A stretch of 64,000 nt of DNA from Solwaraspora sp. WMMA2056 (GCF_030345095.1 NZ_CP128360.1:744001-808000), one strand, 5' to 3'; positions 15,245-23,642 are shown, numbered from the stretch's first letter. The notes: generated by a model not told the origin, from the sequence alone. Numbers and translations: made by a program.

Positions 15245-16396
15245 TCAGAGCCAGCCGTTACGCCGGAACGACCGGTACAGCACCAGGGAGATGCTCAGCA
15301 TCAACGCGAGCACGACCGGGTAGCCGAATTCCCAGTCCGTCTCCGGCATGAACTCGAAGTTCATGCCGTAGATCCCGGCCAGCGCGGTCCACACCGCCGC
15401 GATACCGGCCCAGGCCGCGATCTTGCGCATGTCGTTGTTCTGCGCCACGGTCACCTGCGCCAACCGGGCCTGCAGGATCGAGTTCAGCAGGTCGTCGTAC
15501 GCGTTGACCTGCTCGACGACCCGGCTGAGATGGTCCTGCACGTCGCGGAAGTAGCGGCGGACCTCCGCCGGCACCTCCTCGTTGATCTCGGCCGTCAACG
15601 TCATCATCGGCCGCTGCAACGGGGCCACCGTGCGCTTGAACTCGACCAGCTCGCGCTTCAACTGGTAGATCTCGTGCACCTTGTCGCTGGCCTCCGGCGA
15701 GAACACGTCGGCCTCGACGGTCTCCAGGTCGGTCTCGATCCGGTCGACGACCTCCAGGTAGAGGTCCACCACCCGGTCGGTGACCGCGTACGCCACCGCC
15801 CACGGCCCCTGCGTCATCAGTTCCCGGTTGCGCTCCAGATCGGCCCGCACCGGCGACAGACGGCAGGCGTCGCCGTGCCGCACGCTGATCACGAACCCCC
15901 GCCCGATGAAGAGCATCACCTGGCCGGTCTCGACCACTTCCGAGTCGCCGGTCAGTTTCTCGTGGTCGACGTACCGGGCGGTCCGCAGCACCAGGAAGTT
16001 GACCTCGCCGAACTGCTCCAGTTTCGGCCGCTGCTCGGCCTTGACCGCGTCCTCCACCGCCAGCTCGTGCAGCCCGTACGTGTCGGCGATGCCGGCCATC
16101 TCCGCCAGGCTCGGCTCGTGCAGCCCCAGCCAGACGAAGGCGTTCGTCTCCTGCCGGGCGGTCGCCAACGCCTCGGGATGCTGCCACGACCCGGGCTGGC
16201 GGACCCCGTCGATGTAGAGCGCACAGTCGACGATTCCGCTGCGTTCCGGTAGCGGCGCCGGCTCCGGGTCCGGCCCGGTCTCGGTGGAGTGCAGCATCCG
16301 GCTGACCGCCCGTACCGGGGCCGTCCAGGCCCGCGACAGGGCCCGGCTGCTGCCGCCGTCCGGCCATTTCGGCTGCCCGCCAGCGGAGTCCGCCAT
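15245..16396 (-). CDS. corA: Magnesium/cobalt transporter CorA
   Basis: A 383-residue CorA-family channel. A long cytoplasmic part, including the charged helix around DLETVEADVFSPE, leads to two C-terminal spans. The signature YGMNF (GMN at about 344-346) follows the first span and is followed by the acidic loop EFMPETDWEFGYP, which attracts Mg2+. The start is ATG 16396, with GGGAGGGAGGCGG upstream; the longer reading frame to 16456 would begin in non-coding sequence. It forms a pentamer for Mg2+ uptake. Confidence 0.93.
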   Translation of the reverse strand: MADSAGGQPKWPDGGSSRALSRAWTAPVRAVSRMLHSTETGPDPEPAPLPERSGIVDCALYIDGVRQPGSWQHPEALATARQETNAFVWLGLHEPSLAEMAGIADTYGLHELAVEDAVKAEQRPKLEQFGEVNFLVLRTARYVDHEKLTGDSEVVETGQVMLFIGRGFVISVRHGDACRLSPVRADLERNRELMTQGPWAVAYAVTDRVVDLYLEVVDRIETDLETVEADVFSPEASDKVHEIYQLKRELVEFKRTVAPLQRPMMTLTAEINEEVPAEVRRYFRDVQDHLSRVVEQVNAYDDLLNSILQARLAQVTVAQNNDMRKIAAWAGIAAVWTALAGIYGMNFEFMPETDWEFGYPVVLALMLSISLVLYRSFRRNGWL

Positions 16397-16460
16397 CAGC
16401 CCGCCTCCCTCCCGGTGCCCGCACGGCAGCCGTCCTGAGAAACAGGAAACCACCACACGA

Positions 16461-16497
16461 CACGCCCCCGGTGCCCTTCGCGGGCACCGGGGGCGTG
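16461..16497 (-). terminator. Terminator of the aminotransferase gene
   Basis: A 16-bp perfect stem, 16461-16476 with 16482-16497 (CACGCCCCCGGTGCCC and complement), with a 5-base loop, 19 bases beyond the aminotransferase stop. It is followed by TCGTGTGG, not by a U-run. Confidence 0.8.
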
Positions 16498-16515
16498 ATC
16501 CGAAAACTCGTGAAG

Positions 16516-17613
16516 TTACGCCCCGCGTACCTCGTCGACCGCTTCGGCCAGCCGGCGGACGCCCTCGTCGATCTGGTCGACCGTCACCGCCGAGTAGGCC
16601 AGTCGCAGCGCGTGGTCACCGCCGGACAGCAGGAAGTCGCTGCCCTTGACCACGGCCACGCCGCGCTGCGCCGCCGCCGGCACCAACGCGTCGACCGCCA
16701 CGTCGTCGGGCAACTCGACCCAGAGGAAGTAGCCGCCGTCCGGCTCGGTGAACCGTACCCCTGGGATGTGCTTGCGCAGCGACTCGCCCAGCACCCGGGC
16801 CCGCTCGGACAGCGCGGTACGCACGGTGGCGATCGACCGGTCCAGGTCGCCGGAGACGCAGAACTGGTGCACGATCGCCTGCGCCACCATGCCCGGCGAG
16901 ATGTAGAGGTTGGTGGCCCGCCCGGCGATCGTCTTGATCAGCCCGGCGTCGCCGACCAGGTAGCCGACCCGGACCCCCGGGCAGACGGTCTTGGTGAAAC
17001 TGGAGGCGTGCACCACCACACCGTCGGTGTCCAGGGCGAGCATCGACGGCAGCGCCTCGCCCCGGAACCGGATGTCGGCGTACGGGTCGTCCTCGAAGAT
17101 GGTGAAGCCGAACTCCACCGCGAGCTCCAGCAGCGCCCGCCGCTTCGCCGCCGACAGGGTCACCCCGGCCGGGTTCTGGTAGTTCGGGATGATGTGCGCC
17201 AGCTTCGGCCGGACCCCGGACTCCAGCAGTTTGCGCAGCTCGTCGGTGTCCAGCCCGTCCGACTCGATCGTCACCGGGTGCACCTGCGCACCGAGCTGAC
17301 GAAGGTTGAGCAGTGTCCGGTCGTACGTCGGCCGTTCGACCACCACCGCGTCACCCGGCTGCACCAGGTGGTCGAAGAGGAACGCGTCGGCCTGCAGGGA
17401 ACCGTTGGTGACCAGCACCTGCTCCGGCTCGACCCCGTGTTTGTCGGCGATCCAGCGGCGCAGCGGAAGGTAACCGACGGAGGTGCCGTACGCGGTCACC
17501 CCGGCCGGATCGGCGTCGAAGGCCCGCCCGGCGGCGGCCTTCAGCCCGTCGATGTCGACGATGTCCAGCGAGGGCGCCCCACGGGCGAAGGAGATCAGCT
17601 GCTCGGCGCTCAT
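16516..17613 (-). CDS. PLP-dependent aminotransferase, class I/II (2-aminoadipate/MocR-like)
   Basis: A 365-residue fold-type I aminotransferase. TNGSLQADAFLF (about 69-80) binds the cofactor phosphate, IIPNYQNPAG (141-150) contains the conserved NP, EDDPYADI (174-181) the pyridine-binding aspartate, and K208 in SSFTKT forms the Schiff base. It resembles the stand-alone aminotransferase domain of LysN/MocR proteins, without a DNA-binding domain. The amino-acid substrate cannot be read from the sequence. The start is ATG 17613. Confidence 0.88.
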   Translation of the reverse strand: MSAEQLISFARGAPSLDIVDIDGLKAAAGRAFDADPAGVTAYGTSVGYLPLRRWIADKHGVEPEQVLVTNGSLQADAFLFDHLVQPGDAVVVERPTYDRTLLNLRQLGAQVHPVTIESDGLDTDELRKLLESGVRPKLAHIIPNYQNPAGVTLSAAKRRALLELAVEFGFTIFEDDPYADIRFRGEALPSMLALDTDGVVVHASSFTKTVCPGVRVGYLVGDAGLIKTIAGRATNLYISPGMVAQAIVHQFCVSGDLDRSIATVRTALSERARVLGESLRKHIPGVRFTEPDGGYFLWVELPDDVAVDALVPAAAQRGVAVVKGSDFLLSGGDHALRLAYSAVTVDQIDEGVRRLAEAVDEVRGA

Positions 17614-17634
17614 GGCTGCCAGCGTACGACGCGA

Positions 17635-18108
17635 TCAGCCGATCGCCTCCGGCTGGTGTGGCAGGACACTCACCGGCGCCACCGGGGCAGCGGCCGGACC
17701 GGCGGTCCGATCGGCGGCCGGACCCGCGACCGGACCTGCGGTCCAGACCTTGAGCAGGTCCCGGACCGACACCACGCCGACGACCTCGCCGCCGGCCAGC
17801 ACCACCAGGTGCCGGAAACCGCCCCGGACCATCGCCTGCGCCGCCTCGGTCAGCGTCGTGTCCGGCCCGGCGTAGACCACGTCCCAGGTCAGGTGGGCCC
17901 GGGTGCGTTCGACGTCGGGATCGAGCCCGGCACCGATGGCGTACAGCACGTCGCGCTCGGTCAGGATGCCGATTCCCTGCGAGTCGGGATCGGCGACCAC
18001 CACCGATCCGATCCGCCGGGCGGCCATCATCTGCGCGGCCTGCCGCAAGGTGTGATCGGGACCAACCATCAAGATCCGGCGGGACATGACATCTTCGACA
18101 CGCATCAC
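17635..18108 (-). CDS. Two-CBS-domain protein
   Basis: A 157-residue protein with two CBS domains. The first (about 4-62) has VEDVMSRR, QMMAARRIGSVVV and TERDVL. The second (about 73-125) has TLTEAAQAMVRGGFRHLVVL and VSVRDLL. Pairs of CBS domains bind adenine nucleotides and act as energy sensors. A Pro/Ala-rich tail of about 35 residues follows. Start: GTG 18108 and ATG 18105 are adjacent, after GGGAGGTGA. It lies 21 bases upstream of the aminotransferase, so the two are probably cotranscribed. Partner unknown. Confidence 0.87.
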   Translation of the reverse strand: MMRVEDVMSRRILMVGPDHTLRQAAQMMAARRIGSVVVADPDSQGIGILTERDVLYAIGAGLDPDVERTRAHLTWDVVYAGPDTTLTEAAQAMVRGGFRHLVVLAGGEVVGVVSVRDLLKVWTAGPVAGPAADRTAGPAAAPVAPVSVLPHQPEAIG

Positions 18109-18248
18109 GCATCACCTCCCGGAAAGGCACGGTACGGACATCGTGGCCTGCTCCTGGGCGGTCCACAAGAGCCTGAACGAACCGATGCGCCAGGTGGTAC
18201 GCGGCTCGTCCTGGTTCTTCCCGGGGGCGGATCGCTACTGTCACAGAC

Positions 18249-18725
18249 GTGTCCGCCCCACCCCCTGAGCGGGACGCACCCGGCCAGCCGCTGCGGTGCG
18301 CCGCAGCGCTGATCGTCGACGACGACGGCCGGATCTTCTTCCAGCGCCGGTCGCCGTACCGGCGGCTCTTCCCCGACACCTGGGACATAGTCGGCGGGCA
18401 CGTCGAACCGGGCGAAACCCTACTCGAAACCCTGTACCGTGAGGTACAGGAAGAAACCGGGTGGCAGGTCGCCCGGGTCCTGGCCGAGGTCGGCGAGTAC
18501 CGCTACGTCGGCGACGACGGCATCGCCCGGGTCGAGGTCGACTACCTGGTACGGGTCGACGGCGACCTGGCCCACCCCGTCCTCGAGCCCGGCAAGCACA
18601 CCGAGTTCCGCTGGCTGCGCGCCGACGAACTCGACGTCCTCGACGAGTCGGCCGACGTCAACGACGGTCTGATCCGCCGGATAGCCGACAACGGCTTCAC
18701 CGTCCTGCGCGCCCTGGGCCTGTGA
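18249..18725 (+). CDS. Nudix hydrolase
   Basis: A 158-residue protein with a complete Nudix box, GHVEPGETLLETLYREVQEE (about 50-69), matching GX5EX7REUXEEXGU. These enzymes cleave nucleoside diphosphates linked to another group. The preceding FQRRSPYRRLFPDTWDIVGG is typical of the general, MutT-like branch. The start GTG (18249) fits the family length. Its stop overlaps the next gene start (GTGA), so the two are translationally coupled. Substrate not predictable. Confidence 0.92.
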   Translation: MSAPPPERDAPGQPLRCAAALIVDDDGRIFFQRRSPYRRLFPDTWDIVGGHVEPGETLLETLYREVQEETGWQVARVLAEVGEYRYVGDDGIARVEVDYLVRVDGDLAHPVLEPGKHTEFRWLRADELDVLDESADVNDGLIRRIADNGFTVLRALGL

Positions 18726-19528
18726 GCAGCGCCGACCAACTGTGGCTGCCCGGTCACCGGTGCGCCGCGCTCACCGCGCCCGCTGTGGACCGGGTCTACC
18801 GCGCGGCGATGACCGCCGCCGCCAGCGCCGGCACCGAACTGCAGCAACGGTACGGCGGACCGGCCGCCGTCGGGTTCCTCGTCGATCTGCGTACCCGGCT
18901 CGCCGCCCCCGGCGGACTGGTCGCCGCCACCGGCTTCACCGCCGTCACCCGCTACCACGACCCGGCGAGCTGCCAGCGGGTCCTCGACAAGCAGGTCGCC
19001 TACGGCATGGTGGTACGCCACCCGGACGGCGCGCTGCGGGCCACCGAACGCGGCGGAGCCTTCCTGACCGACCTGTACGCGCTGCACGCCGAGGTCACCG
19101 CGACGATCTGGGGCAGCGAACACGCTGGCCGGCTGGTGCGGCTCGTCGACCTCACCGGCCGGCTGCTGGCCGCCGCGCTTTCCGGCACCGACCCCGCCCC
19201 GGGCCCGGACCAGCCGGACCAGCCGTCGGCGGCCGACGGCCAGGACGCCTTCGGTGCCGTCGCCCCACCGTACGAGCCGGAAGGCACCCCGGCCGGGGTG
19301 CTGCTGCTGAACCGGCTCTGCGCGCTGCGCTACCACCGGGCCGACGCGCACGCCGCCGCGTGGACCGCCGCCGGGCACACCGCCCGCAGCATCATCGACC
19401 TGCCGCCCGGACCGGCCCGGCTCGCCATCGAGCAGGAGACCGACCGGCGCGCGGCCGGGCCGTACCAGGCGCTGGACCCGGACCAGCGGGTGACCCTGCT
19501 CGCCGACCTCGCCGCGCTCCCCGGCTGA
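18722..19528 (+). CDS. Conserved hypothetical protein with winged-helix-like segment
   Basis: A 268-residue protein that starts at GTG 18722, overlapping the Nudix stop by 4 bases. The part around residues 75-120 (CQRVLDKQVAYGMVV, then GALRATERGGAFLTDL) reads like the recognition helix and wing of a MarR-like DNA-binding domain. The middle has a Pro/Asp-rich linker (about 155-185), and the second half is helical (LLLNRLCALRYHRADAHAAAW). I recognise no enzyme motif. It may be a regulator for the following polyol/phospholipid genes, but that is inference from position. Confidence 0.6.
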   Translation: MSSADQLWLPGHRCAALTAPAVDRVYRAAMTAAASAGTELQQRYGGPAAVGFLVDLRTRLAAPGGLVAATGFTAVTRYHDPASCQRVLDKQVAYGMVVRHPDGALRATERGGAFLTDLYALHAEVTATIWGSEHAGRLVRLVDLTGRLLAAALSGTDPAPGPDQPDQPSAADGQDAFGAVAPPYEPEGTPAGVLLLNRLCALRYHRADAHAAAWTAAGHTARSIIDLPPGPARLAIEQETDRRAAGPYQALDPDQRVTLLADLAALPG

Positions 19529-19584
19529 GCCGCTATCCTCCACCGATACCTCGTACCCATACCCCTCACCAGGAGGACCGCCTG

Positions 19585-20316
19585 ATGATCGGTCTCGTGC
19601 TCGCCGCCGGAGCGGGCCGGCGACTACGCCCGTACACCGACACCCTGCCGAAGGCACTGGTGCCGGTCGACGGGGAGACCACGATCCTGGACATCGGGCT
19701 GCGTAACCTCGCCGCCGCCGGGCTCACCGACGTGGTCGTGGTGGTCGGCTACGCCGCCGAGGCCGTCCGTGCCCGGCAGGCCGACCTGCAGGCCCGCCAC
19801 GGCGTGGCGCTGACCCTGGTGCACAACGACCGGGCCGAGGAGTGGAACAACGCGTACTCGCTGTGGCTGGCCCGCGAGCACTTCGCCGCCGGCGCCCTGC
19901 TGGTCAACGGCGACACCGTGCACCCGGCCAGCGTCGAGCAGACCCTGCTGACCGGGCGGGGGCCGAGCATCCTGCTCGCCGTCGACGACGTGAAGAAGCT
20001 CGCCGACGAGGAAATGAAGGTCGTCTTCGACGACGCCGGGCAGCTGACCCGGATCACCAAGCTGATGGACCCGGCGCAGGCCCACGGCGAGTACATCGGC
20101 GCCACCCTGATCGAGTCCTCGGCCGCCGCCGGGCTCGCCGAGGCGTTGGAGGCGACCTGGCGGCGGGATCCGAACCTCTACTACGAGGACGGCTACCAGG
20201 AGTACGCCGACCGTGGCGGCGAGGTGCGCGGCGCGCCGATCGGCGACGTCGCCTGGGTCGAGGTGGACAACCACGACGACCTGACCAGGGCCCGGGACAT
20301 CGCATGCCACTACTAG
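19585..20316 (+). CDS. Sugar/polyol-phosphate nucleotidyltransferase (LicC/IPCT-like)
   Basis: A 243-residue nucleotidyltransferase. GLVLAAGAGRRLRPYTDTLPKAL (split: LAAGAGRRLRP, about 5-15, and K23) binds the NTP. NNAYSLWLAREHF, the metal-site NGDTVHP, and the late GDVAWVEVDNHDDL are typical of the choline-phosphate or inositol-phosphate cytidylyltransferase branch, not glucose-1-phosphate thymidylyltransferases. The ATG at 19585 has AGGAGG 8 bases upstream. It overlaps the next gene by 13 bases. With the dehydrogenase and CDP-alcohol transferase downstream it likely makes a CDP-activated polyol; the exact substrate is inferred, not shown. Confidence 0.82.
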   Translation: MIGLVLAAGAGRRLRPYTDTLPKALVPVDGETTILDIGLRNLAAAGLTDVVVVVGYAAEAVRARQADLQARHGVALTLVHNDRAEEWNNAYSLWLAREHFAAGALLVNGDTVHPASVEQTLLTGRGPSILLAVDDVKKLADEEMKVVFDDAGQLTRITKLMDPAQAHGEYIGATLIESSAAAGLAEALEATWRRDPNLYYEDGYQEYADRGGEVRGAPIGDVAWVEVDNHDDLTRARDIACHY

Positions 20317-21371
20317 CCCGTACCGTCCACACCCCGCTGGCCATCGACGTCCGCCGGGGCGCGGTCGCCGGCCTGGGCGCGCTGCTGGCCGACCGGCGGA
20401 TCTCCGGCGGCGGCGAGGTCGCCGTGGTCGTCGGCCCCGGCCAGGGGGAACGGATCGCCGAACTGATCGCCCCCGGGCTCGGCCGCGCCGACGTGTTCAC
20501 CGTCACCGGCGGCACCCTGCAGGCCGCCCACGAGCTCGGCGAGAAACTGCGGCAACGCTCCTACGACGCGGTCGTCGGCATCGGCGGCGGCAAGACCATC
20601 GACACCGCCAAGTACGCCGCCTCCCGGTACGCCATCCCGATGGTGAGCGTGGCGACCAGCCTGGCCAACGACGGGATCGCCTCCCCGGTGGCGTCGCTGG
20701 ACCACGACGGCGGGCGGGGCTCGTACGGCGTACACATTCCGCTGGCGATCGTCGTCGACCTGGACTTCGTCGAGAACGGCCCGGACCGGCAGACCCTGGC
20801 CGGTATCGGCGACGCGTTGAGCAACATCAGTGCGGTCGCCGACTGGGAGCTGGCGCACGCCGCCCGCGACGAACCGATCGACGGTCTCGCCGTCACGCTG
20901 GCCCGCACCGGTGCCGAGGCGCTGCTCAACCACCCGGGCGGCCTCGGCGACGACGCGTTCCTGACCACCCTCGCCGAGGCGCTGATCCTGGGCGGCATCG
21001 CGATGGCGGTGTGCGGGTCGAGCCGGCCGGCCAGCGGCGGCTGCCACGAGATCTCGCACGCCATCGACCTGCTGTACCCGGGCACCGGCTCGCACGGCGA
21101 GCAGGTCGGGCTCGGCGCGCTGTTCTGCACGTTCCTGCGCGGCGATCGGCTGCGGTTCGCCCAGTTGGCGGCGGCGCTGGACCGGCACGGCCTGCCGTTG
21201 CGCCCGGCCGATCTGGGACTGTCCGACGCCGACTTCGTCGCCGCCGTCGGGCACGCACCGCACACCCGACCGGACCGGTACACCATCCTGGAGCACCTGC
21301 ACCTCGATGCGACCGCCGTCGAGGAGCGGCTGGCAGAATACCTCGGTGCCCTCAGCAGCTTCGCAAGGTGA
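20304..21371 (+). CDS. sn-glycerol-1-phosphate dehydrogenase-like (AraM/EgsA family) enzyme
   Basis: A 355-residue member of the iron-containing alcohol dehydrogenase superfamily close to bacterial AraM and archaeal G1P dehydrogenase. NAD-binding VVGIGGGKTIDTAKYAA (about 90-106), then SLANDGIASP (119-128). Likely metal ligands are D170 (GIGDALSN), H248/H252 in GGCHEISHAIDLL, and H264 in GSHGEQVGLG. The expected reaction is dihydroxyacetone phosphate to sn-glycerol-1-phosphate, the archaeal-type backbone stereoisomer. The start is ATG 20304. It is sandwiched between a nucleotidyltransferase and a CDP-alcohol phosphatidyltransferase, all overlapping, so the product is probably activated and transferred within this operon. 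Confidence 0.82.
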   Translation: MPLLARTVHTPLAIDVRRGAVAGLGALLADRRISGGGEVAVVVGPGQGERIAELIAPGLGRADVFTVTGGTLQAAHELGEKLRQRSYDAVVGIGGGKTIDTAKYAASRYAIPMVSVATSLANDGIASPVASLDHDGGRGSYGVHIPLAIVVDLDFVENGPDRQTLAGIGDALSNISAVADWELAHAARDEPIDGLAVTLARTGAEALLNHPGGLGDDAFLTTLAEALILGGIAMAVCGSSRPASGGCHEISHAIDLLYPGTGSHGEQVGLGALFCTFLRGDRLRFAQLAAALDRHGLPLRPADLGLSDADFVAAVGHAPHTRPDRYTILEHLHLDATAVEERLAEYLGALSSFAR

Positions 21372-22077
21372 ACAGCTCGTAACTCCCCCGCTCCTGACAG
21401 ATTTCTACCAGGCCAACAGGGGGGGTGGGCTGTTCAGCGAGGCGGTCAGTCAGCGGCTGGGCGCGGTGTTCGCGTACGCCGGCGCCCGGCTGCGGCTGGC
21501 CCCGACGGTGCTGACCGTGGCGAACCTGCTCCTCGGGCTGGCCGCGTCGGTCGCGGTGATCGCCTCCGCCGACGCGGTGGCCGCCGGGTCCGTGCCGGCC
21601 TGGCTGATCGGGCTGGTCGCGCTGGTCGGCTGGCAGATCGCGTACGCGTTGGACTGTGCCGACGGTCAGCTGGCCCGGGTGACCGGGCAGACCAGCCCGG
21701 CCGGCGCCCGGGTCGACGTACTCTGCGACGTGGCCGCCCAGATCGCGCTGGTCACCGCGTTGTCGACGGTCGCGGTGGCACAGGTCCCGGCGACCCCGGT
21801 GTGGCTGGTCGCGGCGTTCGCCGGCACCTGGATGGTGAACCTGGTGACCTCGGTGATGCAGGCCGGCCCGAACGCGGCCAGTATGGTCACCTCGACCTCG
21901 CTACCCGTACGCCTGGTGAAGCTGATCCGCGACTACGGCGCGGTGATTCTCGTCGCCGGGGTGGTGCTGACCGTCGCGCCGGCGCTGGCGGTCTGGGTGA
22001 TCGCCGCGTTCACCGTGGTCAACGGCGGTTTCCTGCTGGCCAGCATCACCTTCTCCGCCCGCTCCGCCCTCCGCTGA
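21346..22077 (+). CDS. CDP-alcohol phosphatidyltransferase family protein
   Basis: A membrane enzyme with the complete family motif DCADGQLAR-n8-GARVDVLCD (DxxDGxxAR...GxxxDxxxD), about residues 105-130, preceded and followed by about six hydrophobic spans. It would transfer a phospho-alcohol from CDP to an acceptor with release of CMP. The start is uncertain: GTG 21346 overlaps the dehydrogenase gene by 26 bases, and ATG 21307 is also in frame; no ATG or GTG exists between the end of that gene and the conserved LLTDFYQANRGGGLFSEAVS segment. It is the third gene of the set and probably the committed transfer step. Confidence 0.85.
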   Translation: MPSAASQGEQLVTPPLLTDFYQANRGGGLFSEAVSQRLGAVFAYAGARLRLAPTVLTVANLLLGLAASVAVIASADAVAAGSVPAWLIGLVALVGWQIAYALDCADGQLARVTGQTSPAGARVDVLCDVAAQIALVTALSTVAVAQVPATPVWLVAAFAGTWMVNLVTSVMQAGPNAASMVTSTSLPVRLVKLIRDYGAVILVAGVVLTVAPALAVWVIAAFTVVNGGFLLASITFSARSALR

Positions 22078-22079
22078 CG

Positions 22080-22109
22080 TCACCTGGCGAGTTCGACGAG
22101 GAAGCTCAT
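22080..22109 (-). pseudogene. Nine-codon stub of a toxin gene after the DUF433 antitoxin
   Basis: An ATG overlaps the antitoxin stop as ATGA (22109-22106), as in intact DUF433/DUF5615 pairs. The frame reads MSFLVELAR and then stops at 22080-22082, 3 bases from the converging CDP-alcohol transferase stop. DUF5615 (PIN-like) toxins start with a similar MxFLxD strand. I read this as the remnant of a toxin gene removed by deletion. Confidence 0.4.
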
Positions 22110-22348
22110 GCCGCGCTCGGTGTGATCGGAAGCTCACGCTCCTGCACCGCCAACGCGGCGTACTCCAGTGCCGCCAGCACGTCAGCTGGCTCCAGGTACG
22201 GGTAGTCGTCGAGGACTTCCTCGACCGACCGGCCGGCGGCCAACTGTCCGAGCACGGCGGTGACGGTCAGCCGGGTGTCTCTGATGCACGGCAGTCCGCC
22301 CATCCGGGCGGGGTCGATCGTGATGCGTTTGGTGGCCCACTGGTACAT
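22106..22348 (-). CDS. DUF433 (VapB45-like antitoxin) protein
   Basis: An 80-residue protein with the DUF433 pattern: RITIDPARMGGLPCIRDTRLTV (split: ITIDPARMGG, LPCIRDTRLTV), VLGQLAAGRSVEEVLDDYPYL and VLAALEYAA. DUF433 proteins have a helix-turn-helix and usually act as antitoxins with a PIN-like toxin gene directly downstream. Here the downstream frame, with the expected ATGA overlap, ends after nine codons, so the antitoxin seems to be an orphan. Start at ATG 22348. Confidence 0.85.
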   Translation of the reverse strand: MYQWATKRITIDPARMGGLPCIRDTRLTVTAVLGQLAAGRSVEEVLDDYPYLEPADVLAALEYAALAVQERELPITPSAA

Positions 22349-22393
22349 CTTATGCCGGGACGTGCCGGTATGGCCCGAGCACGGCGGTGACGG
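22248..22393. repeat. 19-bp direct repeat in and upstream of the DUF433 gene
   Basis: CCGAGCACGGCGGTGACGG occurs at 22248-22266 inside the DUF433 gene and again at 22375-22393 just upstream. In the minus-strand frame the copies encode VTAVLG within RLTVTAVLG and ITLEAVTAVLG, so the upstream copy may be left from a second DUF433-like gene. Confidence 0.45.
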
Positions 22394-22454
22394 CTTCCAG
22401 CGTGATCAGTTGATGAGGATGCGGGAGTACGTCGGCGTGTCGGCCGGCTTTCGG

Positions 22455-23642
22455 TCAACTGATCCTGGCGCTGACCGCGTCGTAGATGGCGAGGTGCTGC
22501 TTCATGACCACATCGGGGTGGAAGGTGGTCTCGTAGCGGGCGCGGGCGACGCCGGCCAGGGCGGCGGCGCCGTCGCGGGCGACCGGCAGGGCCGCGGCCA
22601 ACGCGGCCGCCTCCGGCGGCACCACCCAGCCGGCGGCGGTGGCAGCCGTACCGGAGCCGTCCGCGCCGACCAGGTACGGGATGCCGCCCAGGGCGGTGCC
22701 GAGCACCGGCCGGCCGCTGGCCAACGCCTCGATCACCACGGTCGGCAGCACGTCGTGCCAGGTGGAGACGGCCAGCACCACGGCAGTGGCGCGCAGCGCG
22801 TCGCGTACCGCTGATCTGTCCAGCGGGCCGAGGAAGTCGATGTCGGCGCGGCCGCCGGCGGCGGTCTCGACCAGCGGGCGCAGTTCGCCGTCGCCGCCGA
22901 TCCGCAGCGTGCCGAGCGACCCTTCTGGATGCCGCTGCCAGGCGTCGAGGAGCAGGCCGATGCCCTTCTCCGGGGTGAGCCGGCCGAGGAAGAGGAAGCC
23001 GTCGCCGAGCGGGGCGGGCGGGCCGGGGTCTTCGATGGCGTTCGGCTTGACCACGATCCGCTCGTCGGGGACGCCGTAGTCGCGCAGGTGCCCGGCGACC
23101 GCCGAGGTCAGCGCGATGAACCGGTCGACCGAGCGCCAGGTGGGCCGATGCAGGGCCAGGGTCGCGGCCATCACCGCGCTCTGCGCCCGCGAGCCCCGGT
23201 AGCAGCGGTGCACCACACCGGGCAGGCCGATCGCCCGGCCCCGGCAGTCGGTGCAGATGCGGCCGTCGCGGAAGTACAGCCCGGCCGAGCAGACCTGCCG
23301 GTAGTTGTGCACGGTGTGCACCACCGGCACCCGGTGCCGGTGCGCGGTACGGATCGCCCAGGGCGAGATCAACGGGTACGGGTTGTGCAGGTGCAGTACG
23401 TCCGGCCGGTGCTCGGCGAGCAGCCGGTCCAGGTCCCGTTGGGCGGCCGGGGCGTAGCTGGGCGAGATCGGCAGCAGTGCCTTGCCGGTCGCCGGCAGCG
23501 CCGGGATGTCGTCGGAGCTGCGCAGGAACGGGATCACCTCGACACCGGCGGCGGCGAGCTGGTCGATCTCGCTGTCGACGATGACGTTCTCCCCGGAGGG
23601 CTGGGCCTGCCGGTATCGGTTGTGCGCCACGACGACTCTCAC
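22455..23642 (-). CDS. Family 4 glycosyltransferase
   Basis: A 395-residue GT-B enzyme. The N-terminal domain opens MRVVVAHNRYR and contains HLHNPYPLISPW (about 99-110) and VHTVHNYRQVC. A cysteine group, CTDC plus a nearby C, suggests a small metal-binding loop, typical of a subset of GT4 enzymes. The C-terminal domain has FLFLGRLTPEKGIGLLLDAW (about 217-236), the GT4 donor site, and E-x7-E in PTVVIEALASGRPVLG. It would add a sugar from a nucleotide donor to a cell-surface glycan or lipid. It is divergent from the Fpg-like gene, with about 47 bases between them. Confidence 0.9.
   Translation of the reverse strand: MRVVVAHNRYRQAQPSGENVIVDSEIDQLAAAGVEVIPFLRSSDDIPALPATGKALLPISPSYAPAAQRDLDRLLAEHRPDVLHLHNPYPLISPWAIRTAHRHRVPVVHTVHNYRQVCSAGLYFRDGRICTDCRGRAIGLPGVVHRCYRGSRAQSAVMAATLALHRPTWRSVDRFIALTSAVAGHLRDYGVPDERIVVKPNAIEDPGPPAPLGDGFLFLGRLTPEKGIGLLLDAWQRHPEGSLGTLRIGGDGELRPLVETAAGGRADIDFLGPLDRSAVRDALRATAVVLAVSTWHDVLPTVVIEALASGRPVLGTALGGIPYLVGADGSGTAATAAGWVVPPEAAALAAALPVARDGAAALAGVARARYETTFHPDVVMKQHLAIYDAVSARIS

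Noticed and set aside
14327-16252. Long plus-strand frame overlapping DUF5324 and corA
   Set aside because: It runs antisense to corA, with His/Gln/Asp-rich composition typical of high-GC shadow frames.
18461-18721. In-frame N-terminal extension of the 18722 gene through the Nudix gene
   Set aside because: This part is the frame-shifted shadow of the Nudix hydrolase; the GTGA overlap gives a natural start.
22358-22454. Open frame continuing after the GT4 stop, ending near VTAVLGPYRHVPA
   Set aside because: It needs stop-codon readthrough and has no homologous pattern beyond six residues shared with DUF433; treated only as a possible remnant.
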